Shown here: positions 24,650 to 33,471 of the stretch, in pieces
Position numbering within the stretch: position 1 is the stretch's first letter
How the letters are laid out: every line of letters begins with the position of its first letter
Notes under the pieces: generated by a model
What the model was told of the DNA's origin: nothing
Databases searched by the model: none
What the model saw: the letters and a program-made list of their open reading frames with translations, nothing else
Program-made: the position numbers and the translations under genes
Assembly: GCF_004322755.1 (NCBI RefSeq)
Contig: NZ_CP036401.1
Location: 6,510,001-6,574,000 of the forward strand
DNA: 64,000 nt
Direction of reading: 5' to 3'
From: Pseudoduganella albidiflava
GTDB taxonomy: Bacteria; Pseudomonadota; Gammaproteobacteria; Burkholderiales; Burkholderiaceae_D

Positions 24650-25024
24650 TTACTTCAGGTCGGCCTTGGCGCCAGCATCTTCCAGCTTCTTCTTGCCGGC
24701 TTCTGCGTCAGCTTTCGACAGGGCTTCTTTCACGGTCTTCGGTGCGCCGTCAACCACGTCCTTGGCTTCTTTCAGGCCCAGACCGGTGATTTCACGAACT
24801 GCCTTGATGACGCCGACTTTGTTCGCGCCGACTTCGGTCAGCACCAGGTTGAACTCGGTCTGCTCTTCAACAGCAGCAGCAGCAGCGCCGCCGCCAGCTG
24901 CCGGAGCTGCCATTGCAGCTGCCGACACGCCGAACTTCTCTTCGAATGCCTTGACCAGGTCGTTCAGGTCCATCACGGACATTTCGGACACTGCGTTCAG
25001 GATATCGTCTTTGCTAATTGCCAT
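24650..25024 (-). CDS. rplL: 50S ribosomal protein L7/L12
   Basis: 124 residues. N-terminal dimerisation domain ([20 protein letters not shown]), Ala/Gly/Val-rich hinge ([16 protein letters not shown]) and C-terminal factor-binding domain ([20 protein letters not shown]). It forms the ribosomal stalk with L10 and recruits EF-Tu and EF-G. It follows rplJ by 60 bp. Confidence 0.98.
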   Translation of the reverse strand: MAISKDDILNAVSEMSVMDLNDLVKAFEEKFGVSAAAMAAPAAGGGAAAAAVEEQTEFNLVLTEVGANKVGVIKAVREITGLGLKEAKDVVDGAPKTVKEALSKADAEAGKKKLEDAGAKADLK

Positions 25025-25084
25025 TTGAAACTCCTAATTGATTTGTATGCTACAGATTGATTACTTGACGAGAACGTGCGGCAA

Positions 25085-25615
25085 TTAAGCTGCTGCGGTT
25101 TCTTCGGCCGCCGGAGCAGCTTCGGAACCTTCGCTCTTCTTGGCTGCCAGTGCAGCCAGACCACGTGCAAAGCCGGAAACCGGTGCCAGCATGACGCCCA
25201 ACAGCTGCGAGATGAGGACTTCACGGCTCGGGATGCTCGCCAGTGCAGTCACGCCAGCCACGTCGAGCTGCTTGCCTGCATAGTTACCTGCCTTGACGAC
25301 CAGCTTGTCGTTGGTTTTGGCGAAGTCGTTGATGACTTTCGCTGCTGCCACGGCATCATCCGAGATCGAGTAGATCAGCGGACCGGTCATTGCATCGGCC
25401 AGGTTGGCGAACTGCGTGCCTTCGACAGAGCGACGAGCCAGCGTGTTCTTCAGAACACGCAGGTACACGCCCTGGGCACGCGCGGTTGCACGGAGTTTCG
25501 TCAAGTGAGCAACCTGGATGCCACGGTACTCAGCCACGACGATCGTTTGCGCAGATGCTACTTTTGCGGAAACTTCGGCGACAACGGCCTTTTTGTCATT
25601 CAGATTGAGACCCAC
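25085..25615 (-). CDS. rplJ: 50S ribosomal protein L10
   Basis: 176 residues from a GTG at 25615 ([20 protein letters not shown]), chosen because AAGGAG lies 7 nt upstream and it matches the family's N-terminus; an in-frame ATG 51 nt earlier would add 17 unrelated residues. It anchors L7/L12 dimers to the ribosome. The 270-bp untranslated stretch upstream (25616-25885) is where the L10-L12 complex binds its own mRNA in E. coli; I did not resolve that fold here. Confidence 0.95.
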   Translation of the reverse strand: MGLNLNDKKAVVAEVSAKVASAQTIVVAEYRGIQVAHLTKLRATARAQGVYLRVLKNTLARRSVEGTQFANLADAMTGPLIYSISDDAVAAAKVINDFAKTNDKLVVKAGNYAGKQLDVAGVTALASIPSREVLISQLLGVMLAPVSGFARGLAALAAKKSEGSEAAPAAEETAAA

Positions 25616-25885
25616 GGTCAATCTCCTTGTGAGATGCAGAAAAATTTCCGCATCGGTTTCGAACAACGGCGTCCGAGGTTAGGAGTCCAATGGACTGCAA
25701 AACTTGTTCGGGTACACCATCTGCGTTGGGAACGGGTATTACCCCGACTATTAACCCGGTGCCTGCCTGCTGCACTGAGCCCAACGGTCTTTGATTGCCT
25801 GGCGAACCCTTGCGGATCCGCCAGCCCAAAGATCTGCCTCTCGCCTGCTCAGTTACCCGGCAGGCACGAGGACTTAATACTTGAC

Positions 25886-26581
25886 TTAAGCAGCCAGCGT
25901 GCCGTGATCGACACGGACGCCTGCGCCCATCGTCGACGACAGCGAGACCTTGCGCAGGTACACGCCTTTCGACGAGGCCGGCTTGGCCTTGTTCAGGGCT
26001 TCGATCAGGGCGACCAGGTTGGTCTTCAGATCGGCGTCGCTGAACGACTTGCGGCCGATGGTCGCGTGGATGATACCGGCCTTGTCGGTACGGTATTGCA
26101 CTTGACCAGCTTTCGCGTTTTTCACGGCGGTAGCGACGTCAGGCGTCACGGTGCCGACTTTCGGGTTCGGCATCAGGCCGCGCGGGCCCAGGATCTGGCC
26201 CAGGGTACCGACGATACGCATGGTGTCCGGCGAAGCGATCACGATGTCGAACGGCATGTCGCCGGCCTTCACGCGTTCTGCCAGGTCTTCCATGCCGACC
26301 ACGTCGGCGCCAGCTGCCTTGGCAGCTTCAGCCTTGTCGCCGGAAGCGAACACGGCCACGCGAACGGTCTTGCCGGTGCCTGCTGGCAGCACGACGGAGC
26401 CGCGCACGACCTGGTCCGACTTCTTCGGATCCACGCCCAGCTGGACGGACACGTCGATCGATTCATTGAACTTGGCGGTGGCCAGTTCCTTGATCAGCGA
26501 TACGGCGTTGTCGAACGGGTACACTTTGGTGCGGTCAACTTTAGCCTTGATGGCTTGTGCGCGCTTGGACAGTTTTGCCAT
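25886..26581 (-). CDS. rplA: 50S ribosomal protein L1
   Basis: 231 residues, full length. The family signature is seen around the domain hinge ([23 protein letters not shown]). It binds 23S rRNA at the L1 stalk and in many bacteria represses its own operon by binding the rplK leader. The start ATG at 26581 lies 2 bp after the rplK stop. Confidence 0.98.
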   Translation of the reverse strand: MAKLSKRAQAIKAKVDRTKVYPFDNAVSLIKELATAKFNESIDVSVQLGVDPKKSDQVVRGSVVLPAGTGKTVRVAVFASGDKAEAAKAAGADVVGMEDLAERVKAGDMPFDIVIASPDTMRIVGTLGQILGPRGLMPNPKVGTVTPDVATAVKNAKAGQVQYRTDKAGIIHATIGRKSFSDADLKTNLVALIEALNKAKPASSKGVYLRKVSLSSTMGAGVRVDHGTLAA

Positions 26582-26583
26582 GA

Positions 26584-27015
26584 TTAGAAGCCCTCAACGG
26601 TGATGCCCATCGAACGTGCCGAGCCAGCGATGGTGCGCACTGCGGCTTCCATGTCGGCGGCGGTCAGATCCGGGGTCTTCAGTTTTGCGATTTCTTCCGC
26701 TTGAGCGCGGGTCAGCGTGCCGACCTTGTCGGTGTGCGGCTTCGGAGAGCCTTTTTGCACGCCCGAGTGCTTCTTGATCAGGAAGGTTGCCGGCGGGGTC
26801 TTCATCACGAAGGTGAAGGACTTGTCCGCGAAGGCGGTGATCACCACCGGAATCGGCATGCCTGGTTCCATACCCTGGGTCTGCGCGTTGAACGCCTTGC
26901 AGAATTCCATGATGTTCAGACCGCGCTGACCCAGCGCCGGGCCGATCGGAGGAGACGGGTTTGCCTTACCAGCTGGCACTTGCAGCTTGATAAAGCCAAT
27001 GATTTTCTTTGCCAT
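26584..27015 (-). CDS. rplK: 50S ribosomal protein L11
   Basis: 143 residues. N-terminal [19 protein letters not shown] signature and C-terminal rRNA-binding domain. It forms part of the GTPase-associated centre and is needed for RelA activation in E. coli. First gene of the rplKA pair, 100 bp downstream of nusG. Confidence 0.98.
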   Translation of the reverse strand: MAKKIIGFIKLQVPAGKANPSPPIGPALGQRGLNIMEFCKAFNAQTQGMEPGMPIPVVITAFADKSFTFVMKTPPATFLIKKHSGVQKGSPKPHTDKVGTLTRAQAEEIAKLKTPDLTAADMEAAVRTIAGSARSMGITVEGF

Positions 27016-27115
27016 GATGGCTATCCTATCGTTGGATTTGAGTGGTAGCGCCCCGCCGATACTGACTGGCAGGGCTCCTCGTACGGATTGAACGCTCCGT
27101 TAGGCGGGAGGCAGA

Positions 27116-27742
27116 TCAGACCTTCTCGACCTGCCCGAATTCGAGTTCGACGGGGGTAGCGCGACCGAAGATGGTGACGGAGACGCGCACTTTGGACTTC
27201 TCGTAGTTGACTTCCTCGACGTTGCCGTTGAAGTCGGTGAACGGACCATCCTTGATGCGGACTTGCTCGCCCACTTCGTACAGCACTTTCGGCCGCGGCT
27301 TCTCGACGCCTTCCTGCATCTGCGTCATGATCTTTTCGATCTCGCGGGCCGGAATCGGCGTCGGCTTGTTCGACTTGCCGCCGATGAAGCCGGTAACCTT
27401 GGCGGTGTTCTTCACCAGGTGCCAGGTTTCGTCCGTCATTTCCATTTCCACCAGCACGTAGCCCGGGAAGAAACGGCGTTCGGTCACGGATTTCTGACCG
27501 TTCTTTACTTCGACAACTTCTTCAGTCGGCACCAGGATCTGGCCGAACTGGTCTTGCATGCCCGCGCGTTCGACACGCTCGGTCAGGGCACGCTGCACGC
27601 TTTTCTCCATGCCGGAATAAGCATGCACCACGTACCAGCGCTTGTTGCTGACCGGTACGCTGACAGGAGCAGCCGCGTCCTGCGCCGGCGCATCGCCTGG
27701 CACAGGAACGTCGGTTGCGTCGTCTTGCACGTTATCGCTCAT
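27116..27742 (-). CDS. nusG: Transcription termination/antitermination factor NusG
   Basis: 208 residues. The NGN domain begins at [20 protein letters not shown] (about residue 34), and the KOW domain near the C-terminus has [16 protein letters not shown]. It links RNA polymerase to the ribosome or Rho. An extra ~32-residue N-terminal tail rich in Asp, Ala and Pro precedes the normal NusG start; the ATG at 27742 directly abuts the secE stop, so the long form is likely used. Confidence 0.96.
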   Translation of the reverse strand: MSDNVQDDATDVPVPGDAPAQDAAAPVSVPVSNKRWYVVHAYSGMEKSVQRALTERVERAGMQDQFGQILVPTEEVVEVKNGQKSVTERRFFPGYVLVEMEMTDETWHLVKNTAKVTGFIGGKSNKPTPIPAREIEKIMTQMQEGVEKPRPKVLYEVGEQVRIKDGPFTDFNGNVEEVNYEKSKVRVSVTIFGRATPVELEFGQVEKV

Positions 27743-28126
27743 TTAGTTTTTCCAGCCAAGAATCAAGTCGTACAACAGGAACTCAAGCAATTTATCCGTT
27801 CCCCAAAGGAACATCGCCATCACCACCACGAAAGCAAACACGATCAGCGTGATCTGCGTTGCTTCTTTGCGCGTAGGCCAGACGACTTTCTTGGTTTCGC
27901 GAACAGCTTCTTTCGAGAAATTGATGAAGTCACGGCCGGAAGTGGAGGTGTAGGCAATGCCGACGGAAATAAGCAAACCAACCACAAGCGCAGCTGCCCG
28001 CACCAGGGTTGGTTGACCTGCCAGGTAGAAGAACCCGACTACGCCTGCAATCGCTGCAACCACCGCGAGCACGACTTTCAGCTTGTCGCCGCTCGTGCCA
28101 ACGGTTTGCACGGATTGATTAGACAT
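27743..28126 (-). CDS. secE: Preprotein translocase subunit SecE
   Basis: 127 residues with three membrane segments (two near residues 15-60 and one near 95-118), as in the E. coli-type long SecE. The conserved cytoplasmic stretch is FSKEAVRETKKVVWPTRKEA. It forms the SecYEG channel. It lies between tRNA-Trp and nusG, and its stop abuts the nusG start. Confidence 0.97.
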   Translation of the reverse strand: MSNQSVQTVGTSGDKLKVVLAVVAAIAGVVGFFYLAGQPTLVRAAALVVGLLISVGIAYTSTSGRDFINFSKEAVRETKKVVWPTRKEATQITLIVFAFVVVMAMFLWGTDKLLEFLLYDLILGWKN

Positions 28127-28162
28127 TCGTTTTTACTTTCGGTGCCCTGCACCAGAATTCGG

Positions 28163-28238
28163 TGGCAGGGGCGGAGGGCATCGAACCCCCAACCTTCGGT
28201 TTTGGAGACCGACGCTCTGCCAATTGAGCTACGCCCCT
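28163..28238 (-). tRNA. tRNA-Trp (anticodon CCA)
   Basis: 76 nt read on the minus strand. Acceptor AGGGGCG pairs with CGCCCCT, the D-arm is GCTC/GAGC, and the anticodon arm TCGGT-CTCCAAA-ACCGA carries CCA. The T-arm has GGTTCGATG, and CCA is encoded at the 3' end. It lies between tuf and secE as in many proteobacteria. Confidence 0.97.
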
Positions 28239-28270
28239 ACGTAAAACTTACAGTGGAATCCGTAATTCTA

Positions 28271-28291
28271 GCACCCAACGTTGTTGGGTGC
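28271..28291 (-). terminator. Hairpin between tuf and tRNA-Trp
   Basis: GCACCCAAC-GTT-GTTGGGTGC, a perfect 9-bp stem 40 bp past the tuf stop. No U-run follows (CTAGAATTAC), so it may be a pause, partial terminator or RNA processing site rather than a full stop. Confidence 0.5.
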
Positions 28292-28330
28292 CAGCATTAC
28301 TTGGCGGACTCTTTACTACTAAACTGCTGA

Positions 28331-29521
28331 TTAGCCCAGGATCTTGGCTACGACGCCGGCGCCGACGGTACGGCCGCCTTCACGGATTGCGAAACGCAGG
28401 CCTTCTTCCATGGCGATCGGGGAGATCAGCTTGACGGTGATCGACACGTTGTCGCCCGGCATGACCATCTCTTTGTCCGCTGGCAGCTCGATCGAGCCGG
28501 TCACGTCCGTCGTACGGAAGTAGAACTGAGGACGGTAGTTGTTGAAGAACGGGGTGTGACGGCCGCCTTCATCCTTCGACAGAACATAGATCTCGCCGGT
28601 GAAGTGGTTGTGCGGCTTGATCGAGCCCGGCTTGGCCAGAACCTGGCCACGCTGCACGTCTTCACGCTTGGTGCCGCGCAGCAGCAGGCCGACGTTGTCG
28701 CCAGCTTGACCCTGGTCCAGCAGCTTGCGGAACATTTCCACGCCGGTGCAGGTCGTCTTCACGGTGTCGATGATGCCGACGATTTCGATTTCTTCGCCGA
28801 CCTTGATCACGCCACGCTCGACACGGCCGGTCACCACGGTACCGCGGCCGGAGATCGAGAACACGTCTTCCACAGGCATCAGGAAGGCGCCGTCCACAGC
28901 GCGCTCAGGCGTCGGGATGTAGGTGTCCAGTGCGTCCGCCAGGCGGATGATGCACTCTTCGCCCATTTCGCCCGGCTGGCCTTCCAGCGCCATACGTGCC
29001 GAACCTTTGATGATTGGCAGGTCGTCGCCAGGGAACTCGTACTTGGACAGCAGCTCGCGCACTTCCATTTCCACCAGTTCCAGCAGTTCCGCGTCGTCGA
29101 CCAGGTCGCACTTGTTCAGGAACACGATGATGTAAGGCACGCCAACCTGACGGGCCAGCAGGATGTGTTCGCGGGTCTGCGGCATCGGGCCGTCAGCTGC
29201 GGAGCACACCAGGATCGCGCCGTCCATCTGGGCTGCGCCGGTGATCATGTTCTTGATGTAGTCGGCGTGGCCTGGGCAGTCAACGTGCGCGTAGTGACGG
29301 GCAGCGGTTTCGTACTCGACGTGCGCGGTGTTGATCGTGATGCCGCGTGCTTTTTCTTCCGGAGCAGCGTCGATCTGGTCGTAGGCTTTGGCTTCGCCGC
29401 CGAACTTCTTCGACAGCACGGTTGCGATTGCAGCGGTCAGGGTGGTCTTGCCATGGTCGACGTGACCGATGGTGCCAACGTTCACGTGCGGTTTAGTCCG
29501 CTCAAACTTACCTTTTGCCAT
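28331..29521 (-). CDS. tuf: Elongation factor Tu
   Basis: 396 residues, full length. G1 GHVDHGKT, G3 DCPGHADY and G4 NKCD are all seen, followed by domains 2 and 3 (the C-terminal [14 protein letters not shown]). It delivers aminoacyl-tRNA to the ribosome. A strong TTAGGAGT site precedes the ATG. Co-transcribed with the upstream tRNAs in the style of the E. coli tufB operon. A second tuf copy is common but not in the window. Confidence 0.98.
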   Translation of the reverse strand: MAKGKFERTKPHVNVGTIGHVDHGKTTLTAAIATVLSKKFGGEAKAYDQIDAAPEEKARGITINTAHVEYETAARHYAHVDCPGHADYIKNMITGAAQMDGAILVCSAADGPMPQTREHILLARQVGVPYIIVFLNKCDLVDDAELLELVEMEVRELLSKYEFPGDDLPIIKGSARMALEGQPGEMGEECIIRLADALDTYIPTPERAVDGAFLMPVEDVFSISGRGTVVTGRVERGVIKVGEEIEIVGIIDTVKTTCTGVEMFRKLLDQGQAGDNVGLLLRGTKREDVQRGQVLAKPGSIKPHNHFTGEIYVLSKDEGGRHTPFFNNYRPQFYFRTTDVTGSIELPADKEMVMPGDNVSITVKLISPIAMEEGLRFAIREGGRTVGAGVVAKILG

Positions 29522-29646
29522 TTTAGACTCCTAACAATTTTTAAGATATTGCTGGGCACGCGCCCGACTGTCAGATTGAATACTGATACTGCTGTCTGAT
29601 GCTACTGCGCGATCGACTGGATTACCATCGATCGCGCAGTGAATTC

Positions 29647-29721
<75 letters not shown>

Positions 29722-29746
29722 TTTTTTACCACTTTGCAACGAAGAC

Positions 29747-29820
29747 TGGAGCGGGTGAAGGGAATCGAACCCTCGTCTTAAGCTTGGAAGGCTTCAGCTC
29801 TACCATTGAGCTACACCCGC
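29747..29820 (-). tRNA. tRNA-Gly (anticodon TCC)
   Basis: 74 nt. Acceptor GCGGGTG pairs with CACCCGC, the anticodon arm is AAGCC-TTCCAAG-CTT..., the T-arm has GGTTCGATTCC, and the encoded 3' end is TCCA. Confidence 0.96.
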
Positions 29821-29865
29821 GAGGTTCCGTTTCACTACATTGCACTCAGCTTCCTTGCGAAAACT

Positions 29866-29951
29866 TGGTGGAGGGGACTGGATTCGAACCAGTGTACTCA
29901 TAAGAGGGCAGATTTACAGTCTGCTGCCTTTAACCACTCGGCCACCCCTCC
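29866..29951 (-). tRNA. tRNA-Tyr (anticodon GTA)
   Basis: 86 nt, class II tRNA with a long variable arm (CCCTCTTATGAGTA region). Acceptor GGAGGGG pairs with CCCCTCC, the anticodon loop is CTGTAAA with GTA, the T-arm has GGTTCGAATCC, and ACCA is encoded. First gene of the tRNA-tuf transcript. Confidence 0.97.
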
Positions 29952-29965
29952 GCGAGGAACCGCAG

Positions 29966-29994
29966 AGTATGAAGCATAAAATCAAAACTGTCAA
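29966..29994 (-). promoter_or_regulatory. Sigma-70 promoter of the tRNA(Tyr-Gly-Thr)-tuf operon
   Basis: On the minus strand, -35 TTGACA (29994-29989) and -10 CATACT (29971-29966) are separated by exactly 17 bp. A GC-rich discriminator (CTGCGGTTCC) precedes tRNA-Tyr, as in stable-RNA promoters under stringent control. Position and consensus are seen; activity is inferred. Confidence 0.8.
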
Positions 29995-30081
29995 CGTCTC
30001 GACACAAACACTTGGTATCGAGCAGCTAACTGCCTGCTTCGGGGCGAGATTGTAGCGGCTACCCCGTGGGAAATGCAAGTG

Positions 30082-30111
30082 TTGTTTTTACGTTGCATGC
30101 TTTGCTATAGA
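30082..30111 (+). promoter_or_regulatory. Probable sigma-70 promoter of the MASE1-GGDEF-EAL gene
   Basis: -35 TTGTTT (30082-30087) and -10 TATAGA (30106-30111), spacing 18 bp. The predicted start of transcription (~30118) lies only ~10 bp before the ATG at 30129, which favours the in-frame TTG at 30156 (GGAG site 8 nt upstream) as the real start. Confidence 0.5.
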
Positions 30112-30128
30112 ATCCGCAAGTCAGCCGT

Positions 30129-33100
30129 ATGCCGGCCCACCCTGGAGCACCCTTTTTGACTCTCCTTCAGCGCCGCCTGCCGGCCAACCTCCTGCTGGCG
30201 GCCGCCTATGCCGCCCTGGGAGCCGCCGGTCTCGAACTGGCCCTGATGCCGGGCTTTGCCACCCCCTTCTTCCTTCCCGCCGGCCTGGCGCTGGCGGCAC
30301 TCGTCAGCGGCGGAGCGCGCCTGCTGCCCGGCGTCGCACTGGGTACCCTGCTGCTGAACCTGCACGCATTGCCGAACGCGGCCGTGGTGTCGACAAGCAC
30401 GCTGGCTGCCGCCGCGCTGGCGACCACCGCCGCCGCCACGCTGCAGGGCTATGCCGGGATGCACGCGTTCGCCCGCTGGGTGCACCCGGCCATCGGCGCC
30501 GGCCGCGATGTGCTGCGCTTCCTGGCCTTGCCGCCGGTGCTGGCCCTGATCAGCAGCACGCTGTCGCTGTGCGCGCTGGGGCTGCTCGGCGTCATCCCGG
30601 CGGACGAGGTGCTCGCCAGCTGGTTCATCTGGTGGGTAGGCGACGTGCTGGGTATCCTGCTGGGCGCGCCGCTGGCCTGGACCGTCGTTGGCCAGCCGCG
30701 CGCCTTGTGGTCGCGCCGGCGCTGGACCGTCGGCGGCCCGATGCTGGTGCTGGTGGCGCTGTTCCTGGTGATCTTCCTGCAGGTGCGCCGGTGGGAATCG
30801 CACCAGCAGATGCAACAGGTGCAGCTGAAGGCACAGCAGGCATCGGACCTGCTGCACGCCAAGCTGTCCGAGCACGAGCGCTACCTGTTCGCGATCGCCA
30901 ATGCCATCAGCGGCAACAGCCGCCATATTCGTCCGGAAATCTTCCGCAATATCGCGCACGGCTACCAGGTGCGCCACCCGGAAATCCTGACGATGGGCTG
31001 GCTGGTGCCGGTGGCCGGCGCCGACCGCGACACCTTCGAAACGTGGGCCCGCAAGGTGGTCGACCCGACCTACGCGATCCGCGCGCCGGATGCCGACGGG
31101 ACCTTGCGCCCGGCGCCGCAGCGCGACCGGTATGTCGTGGCCGCCTATGCCGAACCGCGCGGCAACCGCATCTACCTGGGGCTCGACATGCTGTCGGAGC
31201 CAGTGCGCGCCGCGGCCGTTCGGCAGGCGCTGGCCAGCGGTGAACCGACCGCCAGCGCTCCCCTGACACTGGTCCAGCCGGACCGGAACCAGGGCGTGGC
31301 GCTGATGCAGGCCGTGCCCTCGGGTGGCAGCGAGCCGCCGGGCGCCGTCATGCTGATCGCGCTCGAACCCAGTACTTACCTGGACAGCGTGATGCGCCAG
31401 GTCGGCTTTCCCCACCTGCTGGCCAGCCTGCGCGATGAAGCCACTGGCGCGATGCTGTCGCCGCCCCTCGTCGGTGCGGCGGATGAGCCCGCATACGAAC
31501 AATTGCTGGGTTTCGGCGGCCGCCAGTACCGGCTGACACTGACGCCCACGGCGGCCTACCTGGCCAGCCAGCGCGGCTGGCAGAGCTGGTCCGTGCTGAG
31601 TGCGGGGTTGGTCCTGACCAGCCTGCTGGGCGGCCTGCTGCTGCTGACCAGCGGCGAACAGGCCTCGGTGCGCGCCCAGGTGGAGGCCAGCACGGCCCGG
31701 CTGCAGGAACGCGAGGCGCGGCTGCAGGCGATCCTGGAAAAGGCGGCGGACGCGATCCTGACCATTTCCACCGACGGCATGCTGACCAGCGCCAACGTGG
31801 CGGCCGGCCGGCTGTTCGGTTACTCGCCCGAGCTGATGGCCGGACTGCCGCTGGCACGGCTGCTGCCGGTCGGCGAAGGCGATACCCCGGTGGCCCTGCT
31901 GCGCCGTATCGCGACCGGCACCACGCGCGAGCACGAAGCCACCGGCTGGCGCAGCGATGGCGCCGCTTTCCCGCTGGCGGTATCGGTCAGCGAAGTGGAA
32001 GTCCCGGGCGGACACCTGTTCGTGGCGATCCTGCACGACCTGACCGAGCAGCGCCGCGCCCAGGAACGCATCCACCGGCTGGCCCACCACGATCCGCTGA
32101 CGGGCCTGGAAAACCGCCTGTCGCTGAACCTGCGGCTGGAAGCTGCGCTGGCACGGGCGCGCCGGCAACGGCATACGGTGGCCGTGATGTTCCTCGACCT
32201 GGACCACTTCAAGAAAATCAACGATACGCACGGCCACCAGACAGGCGACCAGCTGTTGCTGGCGGTGGCGCAGCGGCTGCGCGACCTGCTGGGCCAGGTG
32301 GACACCATCGCCCGGCTCGGCGGCGACGAATTCATTGTCGTCACCGGCCATGTCACGCCGGACGAGGCTGGCCACATGGCGGCCAGTATCGTCGACATGC
32401 TGGCGCGGCCGTATCCGCTGCAGGCCCAGGCCGTGCACAGCGGCACCAGTGTCGGCATCGCGATGTACCCGGTGGATGGTGAAGATGCCAACACGCTGCT
32501 GCAGCATGCCGATACGGCGATGTACGCGGCGAAGAGCCGGGGCCGCGGCAATTTCCAGTTCTTCTCGCGCGACATGAATGCCGCCACGCACGAGCGCCTG
32601 CTGCTGGAAAGCCGCCTGTGGCAGGCGCTGGAACAGCGCGAATTCGAGCTGTACCTGCAGCCGCAGATCGACCTGCCGAGTGGTGCCGTGATCGGTGCCG
32701 AGGCCCTGCTGCGCTGGCACCATCCGGAACTGGGCACCGTGGGGCCGGACCGTTTCATTCCCATCGCCGAGGAATCCGGCCTGATCCTGCCGCTGGGCGA
32801 ATGGGTGCTGCAGCGCGCGATCGGACTGCTCGGCCATTGGCAGACGGTCGGGCTGGGCCACTTGCGGCTGGCGGTCAACCTGTCCGCCCGGCAATGCCAA
32901 GGTCACGGCCTGCTGGCGCAGCTCGACGGCATGCTGGCGGACGCGGGCGTGGACCCGGCGCTGCTGGAGCTGGAAATCACGGAATCGGCGGCCATGCAGG
33001 ACCCCGAACGCAGCCGTGCCTTGCTGCAGGCACTGCGGGCGCGGGGGATTCGCGTGGCGATCGACGATTTCGGCACCGGCTACTCGTCGCTGTCGTACCT

Positions 33101-33446
33101 GAAGCTGTTCGAACTGGACCGCATCAAGATCGACCGCGGTTTCGTCAAGGATATCGAGTCCGACCCGAACGATGCGGCCATCGTCAGCGCCACCATCAGC
33201 CTGGCGCACGCGCTGGGGCTGGAGGTGATCGCCGAGGGAGTGGAAACGATGGCGCAGGCGGATTTCCTGCGCGCCCACGACTGCGACGAGGCGCAGGGCT
33301 ACCTGTTCGCGCGGCCTATGCCGCCCGGCCAGTTCGAGCGGGATACCTGCGCCACGCTGGATGGGCCACTGCGGGGACCGATGAGCGGACAAGCAAGCGT
33401 ACAAACAAGCGGACAAGCAAGCGGGCCAGGGCGCGCCGCCGCCTGA
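30129..33446 (+). CDS. MASE1-CHASE-PAS-GGDEF-EAL cyclic-di-GMP turnover protein
   Basis: 1105 residues. A MASE1 membrane domain (about eight spans) covers residues ~15-215. A CHASE-type periplasmic sensor follows (~245-460), then a membrane span, a coiled linker and a PAS domain (~535-640). The GGDEF domain has an intact RLGGDEF at about 730-735. The EAL domain has EALLRWHHPE, NLSARQ, ELEITES, DDFGTGYSS and EGVET, all catalytic motifs present. The cyclase I-site RxxD, five residues before GGDEF, is replaced by GQVD, so product feedback is probably lost. Both making and breaking c-di-GMP are possible. The C-terminus ends in a 12-bp tandem repeat (SGQAS-VQTSGQAS). Start ambiguity: ATG 30129 or TTG 30156. 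Confidence 0.92.
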   Translation: MPAHPGAPFLTLLQRRLPANLLLAAAYAALGAAGLELALMPGFATPFFLPAGLALAALVSGGARLLPGVALGTLLLNLHALPNAAVVSTSTLAAAALATTAAATLQGYAGMHAFARWVHPAIGAGRDVLRFLALPPVLALISSTLSLCALGLLGVIPADEVLASWFIWWVGDVLGILLGAPLAWTVVGQPRALWSRRRWTVGGPMLVLVALFLVIFLQVRRWESHQQMQQVQLKAQQASDLLHAKLSEHERYLFAIANAISGNSRHIRPEIFRNIAHGYQVRHPEILTMGWLVPVAGADRDTFETWARKVVDPTYAIRAPDADGTLRPAPQRDRYVVAAYAEPRGNRIYLGLDMLSEPVRAAAVRQALASGEPTASAPLTLVQPDRNQGVALMQAVPSGGSEPPGAVMLIALEPSTYLDSVMRQVGFPHLLASLRDEATGAMLSPPLVGAADEPAYEQLLGFGGRQYRLTLTPTAAYLASQRGWQSWSVLSAGLVLTSLLGGLLLLTSGEQASVRAQVEASTARLQEREARLQAILEKAADAILTISTDGMLTSANVAAGRLFGYSPELMAGLPLARLLPVGEGDTPVALLRRIATGTTREHEATGWRSDGAAFPLAVSVSEVEVPGGHLFVAILHDLTEQRRAQERIHRLAHHDPLTGLENRLSLNLRLEAALARARRQRHTVAVMFLDLDHFKKINDTHGHQTGDQLLLAVAQRLRDLLGQVDTIARLGGDEFIVVTGHVTPDEAGHMAASIVDMLARPYPLQAQAVHSGTSVGIAMYPVDGEDANTLLQHADTAMYAAKSRGRGNFQFFSRDMNAATHERLLLESRLWQALEQREFELYLQPQIDLPSGAVIGAEALLRWHHPELGTVGPDRFIPIAEESGLILPLGEWVLQRAIGLLGHWQTVGLGHLRLAVNLSARQCQGHGLLAQLDGMLADAGVDPALLELEITESAAMQDPERSRALLQALRARGIRVAIDDFGTGYSSLSYLKLFELDRIKIDRGFVKDIESDPNDAAIVSATISLAHALGLEVIAEGVETMAQADFLRAHDCDEAQGYLFARPMPPGQFERDTCATLDGPLRGPMSGQASVQTSGQASGPGRAAA
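33384..33419 (+). repeat. 12-bp tandem repeat at the 3' end of the EAL gene
   Basis: Three units: AGCGGACAAGCA, AGCGTACAAACA, AGCGGACAAGCA. In frame, they encode repeated SGQA/SVQT-like tetrapeptides in the protein's dispensable tail. Confidence 0.85.
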
Positions 33447-33471
33447 GACGCAGGGACGCCGCCCGACGCGA

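Noticed and set aside
25616..25885. L10 leader autoregulatory structure
   Set aside because: Expected by family knowledge, but I could not identify a specific kink-turn or L10-binding fold in this stretch.
28271..28291. Full rho-independent terminator between tuf and tRNA-Trp
   Set aside because: Good stem but no U-run; kept only as a hairpin of uncertain role.
30105..33416. 1103-codon open frame on the minus strand
   Set aside because: Complement of the MASE1-GGDEF-EAL gene, whose catalytic motifs prove the plus strand is coding.
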